Shown here: piece by piece, positions 9,911 to 19,675 of the stretch | How positions within the stretch are numbered: position 1 is the first letter of the stretch | Layout: each line of letters opens with the position of its first letter | Origin: Butyriboletus loyo | Taxonomy: Eukaryota; Basidiomycota; Agaricomycetes; Boletales; Boletaceae | Assembly (NCBI GenBank): GCA_038093515.1 | Contig: JBBPSI010000127.1 | Location: 1-64,000 of the forward strand | Length of the DNA stretch: 64,000 bases | Direction of reading: 5' to 3' | Made by a program: the position numbers and the translations under genes | The notes under the pieces: generated by a model | Told to the model about the DNA's origin: nothing | What the model saw: only the letters and a program-made list of their open reading frames with translations | The model's database searches: none

Positions 9911-11737
9911 TGACTTGTTGTCAAGGTCCCATGTGAAACCAATGAATGGCACAGCAGAACTGAACAGGATGTCCTTTGAGGGTTTCCAGGGGATGCCCAA
10001 CTGAGAGGAAATCTGATTGATGTCGTCAATGTTGTAGGTATATGCCATGTCCTCTGTGGAATGAGCAGAAGATGTGGATAAGTCCAGGATAGGAAAGGAA
10101 AGGTTGTTATCGTATTCCTCAGGCTGGCCATCTGGTATGTGATCACCATGGTATCAGAGTCAGCCACCATCAAAGATTGGGCCATGTGCCTTGACACTGG
10201 TTGCCCATTGGTTCCATTGGGTGTTGTATTGATCCAAGTGCTGACACAGGATTCTAATAAAAAGATAATTATCAACCTGTTACAGTTTTACCCCTAAGCA
10301 TACCCCGCCACTCGTTTTCCCATGCTCACACGTCCCCGCCACCCCCGCCATCTCGTGATGCCGCCCATTGCCTGCCTCCCAGTCGCCTAGTGGACGTTAC
10401 CCACTTCCCCAGTCATTCTGCAAGTCTCAGTGTCACTACACTGAGATAGCCCCTGTCTTGTCGCCCCATCAGGCCGGACCTTCAGCTGAGCTGTCACGTC
10501 CTCTCTTTCTTTATCCAATGACATTTGGTTCATCACGTGACTAGCACGTGACTAGATTACAACACGTCTTTACCTTTGTGTCGAGATCTGTATCCAAGGG
10601 CTCCACTGTTCGTGTCCCCTTTGCCCTGTGGGCCCTGCCTCATGGACATCGTCACTTCACATTCAGCACTTCTCATTTGCTGATGATGTCGCCACCTTAC
10701 TCGGAGCTTCGCTCCCTTGTTACCGGCACTTTGCTGCTTCTTCATTTGCCGTTATGACTCGATGCGACTCATAACCCTTTACCCTCGCTGCCACACACAG
10801 CTCGGTCTGTGCACCATATCTATTAGTATATATACCAGCGTACTTAGCATAGTATGGCTTCCCTAGCTAATTCTACGCATCTACCAAGTGCCTAGCAATC
10901 TAGCTTATACCTCATCTGCCGATAGAGCCGATAAGCTTCAGCTCGATCTCATCTGGTCGCCACCACACGACATCTCACTGACACTTGCTCTGCAGAAGCC
11001 CGATAGCGTCGTCTACGCGAGTCGGCCATCTTCCCGATTAGGCTCGAGCCCCTATCCAAGTGCTCACTGCTAGTTGTTTCACACTCCAGCGTAACACAAC
11101 CCATCTTGAGATGGGACCAATGCCTTGACTCTGGAAAATGTTGCATCCACAATCTGCAACCATTCCATATGTTCCTGGTGCAGAGCGACAACCAAAGCAA
11201 AAGAAAGAGTCAATGGCAAATGAATTGTCACTGAGTCACACCACGAGTCCTGGCCATTGTGATGGATGCACTGGGACTATATGATAAGCCTCAGCGACAT
11301 CACATACTGCAGCCTGTCCATGTGAGAAGGCAAATTGTAGAAAAGGTTCCCCAAGTGCAGGGATACAGGTCAGAGTCAATAGAGGAATTGATTGAGGGAA
11401 TGCCATAAGAGGGACTAGGACTACAAGGATATGATAGATTCTGAATGATTCTGTATTTACCAGGCTTGGGAATGAGGGAAAGAGGAGACAATTGAAAAGG
11501 TCCAATAAGGATAAGGCTTTCCATTTCGGCTTGTATGACAGGGCCAAGATAGTGCCCCATCTTGAATTCACGATCAAGAATGACTTGGAAAAAAGAAGCA
11601 TGTTCAAGGATGGAGGGATTATCTGGTGGGCAGTAAGTACTAGTGATAGGCGGGATGCTACCATGAAAGCCGGTTCATAGTGACAGGGAAAGATTAGGGT
11701 ACTTGGCTGTAAGGTTCATACATGTAAGTAATTTGTG
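9911..11737 (-). pseudogene. Reverse transcriptase of DIRS-like element, split by LTR A
   Basis: The N-terminal part right of the LTR (11664-11236) ends DVAEAYHIVPVHPSQWPG, the fingers/palm motif with the first catalytic Asp. Left of the LTR the frame gives WNQWATSVKAHGPIFDGG, then SAHSTEDMAYTYNIDDINQI, SSQLGIPWKPSKDILFSS and VPFIGFTWDLDNKSI, the conserved end of DIRS-type RT. The catalytic DD region is damaged by stops. It would copy element RNA into cDNA. Confidence 0.78.
10278..11096 (+). repeat. Solo LTR, family A (819 bp)
   Basis: Flanked by CAACC (10273-10277 and 11097-11101). GGTCTGTGCACC box at 10804 and TATATATA at 10827, 23 nt apart. Opposite orientation to the A copy at 9085, so the two form a large inverted repeat. 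Confidence 0.94.
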
Positions 11738-12165
11738 TGTTACGGTAGTGGTATACTTTTTCTCTCCACTACCATTTGGACTACCATTTTCTCCTAGCAC
11801 TCTGCTAGTTCCCTTTGAACAGTACAAGCCATTCTGATTAGTCATCACTTCCCACGCACAGGACACTATTTCTTTCATACTCCAGAAGCTTCTAGAGTAT
11901 TCCTTCCTCATTTGTCTCTTTGACTCTCGCGACCCAATTGGGAACATGGTCTGTGCACAGACCCTTGTAGTATATAAACCCAACCTTTGTACAGTTGTAA
12001 CTTATCTAGTTCTACGCAGTCACCTGCTAGCAATTAGCTTCACTCCAGACTCTTAGTGTGCGCACTAAGACATAGTCTGAGACCCATCCGAGAATTGTCT
12101 CCAGAGTCCTGCGGCTACTCTTGAGTGCCACCTCAGTGTTCTAGTTGTTAGTGCCCAGCATAACA
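11738..12165 (+). repeat. Solo LTR, family C (428 bp)
   Basis: Flanked by TTGTG (11733-11737 and 12166-12170). Carries the perfect palindrome GGTCTGTGCACAGACC. Confidence 0.94.
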
Positions 12166-12170
12166 TTGTG

Positions 12171-13845
12171 CCACACACAAACTTTATAAGGGGTAAGAAC
12201 TTCAAGCCTTCTCTGCTCAAGGACATGCCTGAGTGCCATGATCCAAGCTCCCACACCCCAAACACTTGTGGACATGGTCCTGTGACATGGTGTGGCATTT
12301 GCCCTGTTGCCAGTCAAAACAGACTTGACAACTGTGTCCATTGATAAGACATCCCTCACTGTTGCAATGACAATGTGTGGGAGTATGGCCATCCCAAAGG
12401 AGCTCACTCTTGCATTTGCAAACATTGTGTGGGAAATGGCCAAGGCATAGAAGACAGGTGAGGAGCATCACTGCTGCTGTTGACATGCCTGGAAAGGACC
12501 AGCCTTGTCAGGTCCCTTGCTGTGGTTGATGGGACTGAGGGGGTGGTGACCACTTCTTCCTGGGCTGGGACTGGGATGATGGGCAACAAGGTGGGGAAGA
12601 GGAGCAGGAACGCAGAGGATAAGCTGACCATTGGTGATGTTCTCGGGACTGACAATGCACCAATGAACCACCCTGCTCCAGCTAAAGGATGACCCAAAGA
12701 GGGAGGGGAAAAAAGGGAAGTGAGAAATTTGGGTATGTGGCATGTGAGGTAATACCAGACAGCAAGTGATATGTGGCAGGTGACGAGTGGGTTGTAACAG
12801 AGATGAGTGGCAAGTGGCAAGTGGCAAGTGGCGAATGGTGAGTGATGAAGTGCAATGGCAAGTGAGATGTTATACATGTGGCATGAGAAAATGCTAAGCA
12901 ATGATTTGCTGTGAGGAAAGAAAAGAAAAACACACCTGCTTCAGGCCTTCAGCATGCTTATTATCACAGAATCTGTCTGCAATGGCACAGAGTAGAGTAT
13001 CATTGAAAAGCCCAATATTAAATCCTTTATCATTGGCAAGGGCATCATGCCAGTTGTGGTGAACTTGAGATGCATATTGCAACAGAATTTGCTTCCCATA
13101 TGGATGTGACCAGTACTCATTGGTCACAATATTCATGAAGAATGTGGTGAGTGCCCATTGGTGTTCCTCTGGCCAGCCACACTACCAAATGTGAATCAGA
13201 TAGTGGTTCTTCCCCATGTTGAACTGCCGCCAGGTCAGGTCATGGTTGTGGATTGCTTTGAGTGAAGGTTTGCATGATGCCATGGACTTCAGTGAAAGCA
13301 AAGGCCTGTTGTCTGTGAAAGTATAAGTGCCACTGGCTGTAGATTTGTTCTCATCAGCAGTAATGGCACAACCCTCAGGAGTAAAATAGAAAAGTTCAAT
13401 GAACTCAAAGCTCTTGAGTTTCTGCAGTGCAAATTGAGAGGGTCATTGGAGAAGGGAATCACGAACCATGCTGTTGTGGTTGAAGGAACACATTTTTGGT
13501 TTCTTCTTCTCCTTCTCACATCTTTCAGCCTCCTCCTCAGCATCCTGCAGTTCTCTTTCATGATCCTCCTGTTCTCATTGAATAGCCTGGGCCTCTGCAG
13601 CTGCAAGCTCATTATTTTCAACCTGCTCCTGCCATGCAGCAAGACAACAAGCATGGTCAAGCCGCCAAGCACCTGCAAGTTGTTCAGCAGCCTCAGGATG
13701 GCCTACCTGCACACTGTTGGCAATAAGAATGTCATGGAGACCTTGATAGGGTTCACCTGCAAATTCTGGTTCTGCTTCCAGCATAGGATCCTGAAGAATG
13801 GGAGGCATGAGAAATGGGAACTGTTCTTGAGCCAAGAGAAAGGTG
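12171..13845 (-). pseudogene. Gag-like region of DIRS-like element
   Basis: The N-terminal part (13835-13575) is Glu/Gln/Ala-rich (LAAWQEQVENNELAAAEA). The middle reads NEYWSHPYGKQILLQYAS and FNDTLLCAIADRFCDNKHAE. The C-terminal part holds a Cys/His cluster, HSCQVCFDWQQGKC and KCLGCGSLDHGTQACP, like the nucleic-acid-binding end of DIRS gag proteins. Frames change several times. The stretch near 12700-12860 has expanded into short repeats and no longer codes. Confidence 0.65.
12805..12834. repeat. Short tandem repeat, unit AAGTGGC
   Basis: Four tandem near-perfect copies of the 7-mer inside the decayed gag region. Confidence 0.7.
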
Positions 13846-14276
13846 TGGTAATATGAAAGGAATCAGTGAAACAAACTGAAACTTTGAACCAGAAAACAAA
13901 ACAGAGGAAGGAACTTAGAAAAGACTTAAAGAGTGAATAGGACAGATGAGAAGTTCTTTTCAGAATTGATAAAGTCCAAGCAGGCACACCGAGGGCAACA
14001 AAGGATGCAAGGGTGAACTTATCAGTGGAAAGACTCACTGATAATACTAGAGAGAGTATTGCAAACAGGGATACTTGAAGTATTATAAGGAGCAAGGCTC
14101 AACTTAGAGATATCGCAGTAGTGGTGATAGAACTGAAAGATCTAAAGAAAAGTGACAAGCCATAAGGGCTGTCTTATATACAGTACAGGAGTGTTTGTAC
14201 TTGTGTACTGTATAGTACCTATATAAGGTATGATATGAATCATATGACAATATGTTAGAGATAAGAGATAGGACTA

Positions 14277-14495
14277 CAGTGGCTCAAAAAACTGTCCACA
14301 TGTTTGCATGTTTTACATTAAATATCACTCAATACAATAGCCCCTGATCCTAACCACAGGTGGTAGGTATATGAAATAAGGTACCTGCTCTTGGCCTTCT
14401 ATTGGCCCAGGGATTAGGTAATATGGATAAGGCTTGATGGAATGTCAGCTATTTTAAAATAACAGGTCATGTGGACACTTGTTTGACTTTACAAA
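14277..14495. repeat. Left terminal inverted repeat of the mariner element
   Basis: Pairs with 15660-15872. The outer end has TCAAAAAACTGTCCACATG and the inner end carries the same motif inverted (CATGTGGACAC, then TTTGACTTT). Confidence 0.85.
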
Positions 14496-14506
14496 AATCC
14501 AACTAT

Positions 14507-15511
14507 CTAGTATTTGGTATGAGCTTCCTTGGCCTTGATAACTGCTTCAACTCTTCTAGGCATGCTTTCTATCCATTTGTGACACTGTTCCACAGAAATA
14601 TTCCCCCACTCTACCACCACCCTTTTCCATAATTGATGAACTCCTGTAGGAGCACTATTATAAGCTGAGAGACATCTTTTGAGGTGATTCCAAGTGTGTT
14701 CAATGGGGTTGAGGTCTGGAGATTGTGCAGGCCAATCCAGAAGCTTGATTCCTTGCTCCTCAAACCAATTCTGGGCTCTTTTGGAGGTATGTTTGGGATC
14801 ATTATTCTGCTGAAAAATGATATCATGTTGAGAAATTCCAGATTTCTCCATGTGTTATAGCAATTCTTCCTCTAGAATTTACACATACTGTTCACCATCC
14901 ATCCTCCCCTCAACCTCACTTAAAGCCCCCACTCCATTAAACTCTATACCATCAGGAAATTTGCTCCAAACTTGACTGCACCTGTAACCTCTCTGGCAGT
15001 TAGGCCCTTTCTCTTCTTTTTCCACACATACACTCCTGTCCACCTGACCCAATTCTATTTATTTTGGTCTCATCCAACCAAATAATCCTCTTCCAGTCCT
15101 TATTGATACTTGAGAGCAAAGGCAAATCATCTTTTTCTAGGGCTGATTGGAAGAAGACATTTCTTCTTCTTCTTCTTTATCACAGCCTTTAAATGCACCC
15201 TCCTTGAGGTCTTTTCTCACTGTATGTGAGGGTATGGGAGGTTCAATGATGAAACTGATGAAATTTGTAGCCTGGACTGCATTTTTGGCCTTGCCAGTAA
15301 TGATTTGCTGGACAATAGCACATTTGTTGGTAGGAGTAAGCTTAGAAGGATGGCCAGCATGAAGCTTCTCCTTGTCAGGTTGGATCTCTTGGAGTACCCT
15401 AGCCACAGTAGACTTCCCTAGGCCAATCTGGGAGGCAATCTTCCTAGTTAAAAGGCCAACAGAGGAGAGAGAGATAATATTTTGTCTTAGAGAGGTGGAA
15501 ATGGATTTCAT
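14507..15511 (-). pseudogene. Tc1-like DD34E transposase, broken
   Basis: The N-terminal part (15511-15137) has the helix-turn-helix DNA-binding region (LLTRKIASQIGLGKSTVARV) and a second one including PSKLTPTNKCAIVQQI. The first catalytic Asp is seen in IIWLDETKINRIGS near 15080, in another frame. The C-terminal part (14851-14507) reads FQQNNDPKHTSKRAQ, WPAQSPDLNPIEHTWNHLK and ends TKY. Tc1 relatives have QQDNDPKHT, so the second catalytic Asp is Asn here; 34 residues separate it from the Glu in NPIEH, giving the DD34E class. At least one frameshift and a stop lie between the two parts. The enzyme cannot be active as it stands. Confidence 0.88.
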
Positions 15512-15659
15512 GGTGATGGTGAGAAAATAAACATAGGAGGATGGGGTTTATATATGTTGGCTGACACTCAGTTACATAAAGGTGACATAATAGGACCCTT
15601 TATGGATGTATGTAATGATATTACAGCATCTAGGGTCTAATATATGTGATCAAAACTTA

Positions 15660-15872
15660 AAGTCAAAAAACTGTCTGCATGACCTGTCATTTTAAAATAG
15701 CTGACATTCCATCAAACCTTATCCATATTACCTAATTCCTGGGCCAATAGAAGGCCAAGAGCAGGTACCTTATTTCATATACCCACCACCTGGGGTTAGG
15801 ATCAGGGGCTATTGCATTGAGTGATATTTAATGTAAAACATGCAAACATGCAGACAGTTTTTTGAGCCACTG
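15660..15872. repeat. Right terminal inverted repeat of the mariner element
   Basis: The inner end is GTCAAAAAACTGTCTGCATG and the outer end is CATGCAGACAGTTTTTTGAG, so this arm is itself bounded by one motif in inverted orientation. Confidence 0.85.
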
Positions 15873-16015
15873 TAAGTATATTGTCCAATAGCACAAAGAA
15901 AGCTATATGTAATGTAACAAGCATGACTGAGTCTAGACTATGATGTCATAGAGACCAGTCTGGAAATGTAGTGGCTGTAAGTGAAATACAGAAATAGAAC
16001 ACTACTGTTTCAGCA

Positions 16016-17205
16016 CTCCTAAACTGTCATGTAGAGTACAATGGTGGTGATGGGGGAGCAAAGGCACAAGGCATTGCTGCAATCTGCCATTCACCCAAAG
16101 ACTTAATTCTGTCCATTCACTCATGCCTCACTACATGACAGACTAGCAATCTTTTGAGGTCCTGAAGATGATGGGGTTAGTCATAATAACGAACGGAAAA
16201 ACTGTCTTCGATGACTTCGTTCGAAAGTATCGACCATGCCGGAAGTGATTGAGACTGACACACACAGATATTGGTGCACACACGAAAGGCGATGGAAACC
16301 TGTTGTCTTGCGCAGCAGCAGGCTTTCCAGGAGGGAGGAGGGAGGAAGATCCGGGTCGACAGCGTTGGGGCGAAAAAGAAAATTGGCGAGCTCGAATTGA
16401 AAGTGTCCATGGTCAAACACCTCGTTCGGCATCTCGACGGCCGACCAGGGATACGAGCATATCAGAGACCCCGACGTCTTCTCTACAGCATCACTGCTCG
16501 GCGACACTTTGAACGATTCGAACAGCGTACTGTTCTCCTGCTTCGTGAGGACGGTCGCAGCATTTTGATGTTGGATGAAAAATCGCAAGACTGAGGGCCA
16601 AATCAGAATGAATGTAGGCAAACGGATTCAGAGCGGCATCCTAGTTTTCGCCATCATTCGAAATGGATCAAACTCGGTTGGGTATTCAAACACCTGTTGC
16701 ACCAATCGCTCTGGAATATCTATCCATGGAAATGACACATGAATTGCTCTTCGTTACAATGCTGTAACGGCAGAAATCCCTCAGTCCGCGAGGTTTGATG
16801 GAAAATTCGCCTCTGAAGTTGCCATTTATGATCTATCCCCATGGGGGCATGAATACAGAGTTGAAACTTGATCCTCTCCTAGAACCCTGCATTGAGATCC
16901 GCAGTGTAGTAAGTGAAAGATGGACCGACAGTTTGCTTTTTCTCACCAGGAAAATATGATAAACCTTGTCAAGGTTCCGATGTTGGTGTCTCAACAAGGT
17001 TATCGATTATCTGGACACCCAATGTGAAGCAATCAGACAGTCATTATAAATGACCCGACCTTTGTAGTGTGGCCCAGCATCAGTACTACACCGTGGATAA
17101 GTTAGTCTCCAACATCAATACGATAAGCTCACAGTGCCCATCCAACACCAGACCTCCTCACGCGGCGATCCCACCACCGACACCGCCGAGCCCCAGGGAT
17201 ATCGA
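16016..17205. other. Unassigned region downstream of the glycosyltransferase gene
   Basis: Open frames on both strands at 16180-16620 start at non-ATG codons and show no motif. I see no gene, repeat or RNA here. The last 100 bases are the likely 3' UTR side of the glycosyltransferase. Confidence 0.4.
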
Positions 17206-18618
17206 TCATTGATCATCAATCTTGCCGCCCGCATCCGTCTCCTCCCACCTCTCCTTTAACTTTTCTTCATACCGCGCCAACAACAACCTTTCCACCCACC
17301 CACTTTTCGGAAACGCTTTTTCCCATTGGTTATGCAGATGCACCGAAAACACCTTGCCCAATGTCTGATCCAACGCTCCACCCGTTTCCAACCCCAATCC
17401 CATCGTCCATTTCCCGCTCGACCGATCGGGTTCAAATGGATCCGGAAGACGATTGTCCAAGCGACAGGCACGTGCATCACTAAAGCAAAAGGGGAGACTT
17501 TTAAAGGGGGGGATGTGGGCCGCCAAGAGTCGACGCCAAAGTTTGAAGTAGAGAAGTGCGCCCCAGTCGGTGGAACCAGGGCGGGGAGGGGAGGAAGTAG
17601 CCATGATGTGAAAGGCTTCGCAAAGATAGGGCGAGTGTTTGTGAAAGTGCATCAGGGCACCATTCAACGCCAAGTACGGTTTGTCTGTGGGAAGTCGGTT
17701 CGACAGCGGCGAAGGAGATGCATGGGAAAAAGACGTACCATAGCAATCCCATTGCGTTACGAATTCATGTTCGAGGAGAGGTGCGAGGTCCCGGGTGAGG
17801 AGTGAGTCCATATCAATCCATACACCTCCATACGTCCACACGACCAGCAGCCGAACGAGATCTCCGTCCACCCATGCCTTCTTATCGTTCGAATTCAACA
17901 AACTGCTCCCATCGAGCGGCGTTCCCCGCGCCAACACCTCAATATCAGCCTCCCGCAAATCGAACGCATCTGGGAACTGGGCTTTATATTGCTGGAGAAC
18001 TGGGTAAACGCTCAGGTCACCATTCGACCACATGATCAGACGGGTATTGTCGACGTTTTGGGTCGCAAAAAAAGATTTAAGCATGTATTCCTGTCGTTCA
18101 CCAAACGGTGCGAGGTCGACGCGCCAATAGGCGTGGTAATGGATGCGGTCATCTGGGGGTACGAACGTGGGGTGGTGTGATCGCTGTGGTGACTGGATGG
18201 TCGCTGCAAAGTCGTAGCAGTCCATGTCGAAACGCATGGGTACGCCAGCATGAACCTCAGTGTATTTGGGACCGTAGACGTACTTGGAGACGTTGTAGTG
18301 AGGGCTGACACGCTCGGAGTCGAAGCACCCCAAGAGAGGCTCGATGGGTGTAATTTCGCGCTGTATCCATTCGCGGGAGTAGAATGCGAGCTCGATGTGG
18401 GGTTCGTATAGGAAGAGGCCGGTAAGGATGACGAGGGCGAGAAATGGGACGACGACTTTGAGTGCTGTGAGACACGTTCGTGGACGTATTGACAAACTAA
18501 ACAAGCTGGACTTGTTAGACAAGTGGCGGTGTGGTGAACGAGAACGAGAACGAAGACGGGCTGAATCCGAGATCGAGTGTAAAGGCAGCCGCTCGTATAC
18601 AGCTGCTGCGTTGGACAT
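17206..18618 (-). CDS. DXD glycosyltransferase, type II membrane protein, 470 aa
   Basis: A Golgi-type glycosyltransferase of the sugar-binding DXD class (GT32-like), transferring a sugar from a nucleotide sugar inside the secretory pathway. The ATG at 18618 is chosen; the open frame extends six codons further but without an ATG. Residues 1-50 are cytosolic and Ser/Arg-rich; residues 53-71 (ending FLALVILTGLFLY) form one signal anchor. The catalytic part has RLIMWSNGDL near 193-202, KAWVDGDLVRLLVVWTYGG, then IDMD with the DXD at residues 269-271, and FSVHLHNQW near the end. Length and layout fit the family and no intron is needed. Codon use is GC-richer than the surrounding elements. The exact sugar cannot be told. 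Mannosyl- or galactosyltransferases of this class are the nearest guess. Confidence 0.9.
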   Translation of the reverse strand: MSNAAAVYERLPLHSISDSARLRSRSRSPHRHLSNKSSLFSLSIRPRTCLTALKVVVPFLALVILTGLFLYEPHIELAFYSREWIQREITPIEPLLGCFDSERVSPHYNVSKYVYGPKYTEVHAGVPMRFDMDCYDFAATIQSPQRSHHPTFVPPDDRIHYHAYWRVDLAPFGERQEYMLKSFFATQNVDNTRLIMWSNGDLSVYPVLQQYKAQFPDAFDLREADIEVLARGTPLDGSSLLNSNDKKAWVDGDLVRLLVVWTYGGVWIDMDSLLTRDLAPLLEHEFVTQWDCYGTSFSHASPSPLSNRLPTDKPYLALNGALMHFHKHSPYLCEAFHIMATSSPPRPGSTDWGALLYFKLWRRLLAAHIPPFKSLPFCFSDARACRLDNRLPDPFEPDRSSGKWTMGLGLETGGALDQTLGKVFSVHLHNQWEKAFPKSGWVERLLLARYEEKLKERWEETDAGGKIDDQ

Positions 18619-18922
18619 GGCGGGCAGAGGAAACAAATTATGTCATCACCATAACAAGTGATAACCTTGACGAGAACGTAGCTACAGTCTCATCGATACG
18701 GTCTTGCGGAAACGAGCACGAAGCCTTCTGACATGTATATTTCTGACCTATAGCCCCACACCAGTCGATGTTTGAAACCCGGTAACAAGGTTGTTCTATA
18801 CAGATTAGTCTATGGACAAAGAAATATGTACTAGATACATGGCGGATCATGGATAAGGCTACATCATTTGAAGAAGACACTTACAAGAATCGAGGATACA
18901 TCTGTTTCAAAGTTAGGAATGA

Positions 18923-19675
18923 CTATGTAGACCAATCCTGGCCACATCCTCGAGAACTAGGCTGGGTCAAAGCAGGGTCCATGTTGAACATCGAACGATA
19001 ATTTTGGCCATAGGCGTGGGGAACGTAGTAGGCTGACTGTGCATCGAACTCGACAGTAGACTTCCAATTTTCAGGAGAGCGAGATGATTCGGCGGAACAA
19101 CCTGAAAAACGGTATCAGTACATCGATCGCGTGTTATCGGACCGACTTGCTCATGCGAGCAGATGCCGCGTCATCGGGGTCGGTGAGGCCACGCGTTTCA
19201 TACGGGGTCGGACGAACAACCGGGGCTTCTCTCAACTCCCTGATCTCCGAAGCAGCCAAGAGCAGATCAATGGCTTCGGGTACAAGCAGACCCGTCAGCA
19301 ATCCCACCATTGGAGTGATGTATCAATTCCATACATTTTCTCAGTATCTCCTGCCGCGTCTGTAGTTCCTGTCCAATAAGCTCGTTGATCACCTCCCAGA
19401 GTGTGTTGAAATATTCACTCTGGATTGCTCTATACCTCTGAAAAATCATTTTGCTTTGTCGAGGCATGGGTGGAGTGGACCAAGGGGACGGTGTGAGGAA
19501 TCCATTTAGGTTCAGTGTTCCATCTTAAATTCCAATGGTTTGCGTGATTTAATTAGAAACCCGAGGGTTACTTAAAATACGCTCTCGGTCGCAAATCAAT
19601 TGAAGAGATGCACATTCACGTAGAAAACAATAGACACGCACCACTAATATGATTCTGGGACGGCGGTTCATTCAT
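18923..19675 (-). CDS. Hypothetical protein, 174 aa, four exons
   Basis: Gene model built by eye: exons 19675-19642, 19523-19335, 19273-19151 and 19101-18923, with 525 coding bases and the frame kept throughout. Introns are about 118, 61 and 49 bp. Intron 1 has GTGCGT; intron 2 has GTATGG and a GCTGACG branch-point; intron 3 is of the GC-AG type with the consensus donor GCAAGT, a TACTGATAC branch-point and a TTTTTCAG acceptor. The N-terminus (LTPSPWSTPPMPRQSK) leads into a probable helix pair (IFQRYRAIQSEYFNTLWEVI, then GQELQTRQEILRKSID). The C-terminal third is polar and ends GCGQDWST. I recognise no family. The stop lies 304 bp before the glycosyltransferase ATG, same strand. No single open frame shows the whole gene. 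Confidence 0.6.

Larger units (their letters stand above)
6447..13845 (-). mobile_element. Decayed DIRS-like tyrosine-recombinase retroelement
   Basis: Reading on the - strand from right to left: gag-like region with Cys/His zinc motifs (13845-12171), reverse transcriptase (11737-9911), RNase H (9079-8490) and tyrosine recombinase (8010-6447). This gene set, with no DDE integrase and no LTRs of its own, is that of DIRS-like elements known in basidiomycetes. It is full of stops and shifts and is split by four solo LTRs (7107, 9085, 10278, 11738). The terminal repeats were not identified, so the ends are approximate. Confidence 0.82.
14277..15872 (-). mobile_element. Tc1/mariner-type transposon, 1596 bp, TA target site
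   Basis: Inserted at TA in LTR D: TA at 14275-14276 and again at 15873-15874; the intact LTR has GACTAAGCATAT at this point. Terminal inverted repeats are about 215 bp and begin CAGTGGCTCAAAAAACTGTC. Inside is one broken DD34E transposase on the - strand. Confidence 0.93.
13958..16015 (-). repeat. LTR, family D, split by a Tc1/mariner element
   Basis: The left part 13958-14276 starts TTTCAGAATTG and the right part 15873-16015 ends ACTGTTTCAGCA; together they match the full D copies at 24591 and 35854 in reverse. The flanks (GTTCT and CTCCT) are not an exact duplication, so this copy is old or rearranged. Confidence 0.85.

Noticed and set aside
12404..12901. Open frame of 165 codons on the - strand in the DIRS gag region
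   Set aside because: Half of it is translated AAGTGGC-type repeats; only the zinc-motif part belongs to gag.
16180..16621. Overlapping open frames on both strands, up to 146 codons
   Set aside because: No ATG at the start, no motif, and frames on both strands of equal quality; looks like chance openness.
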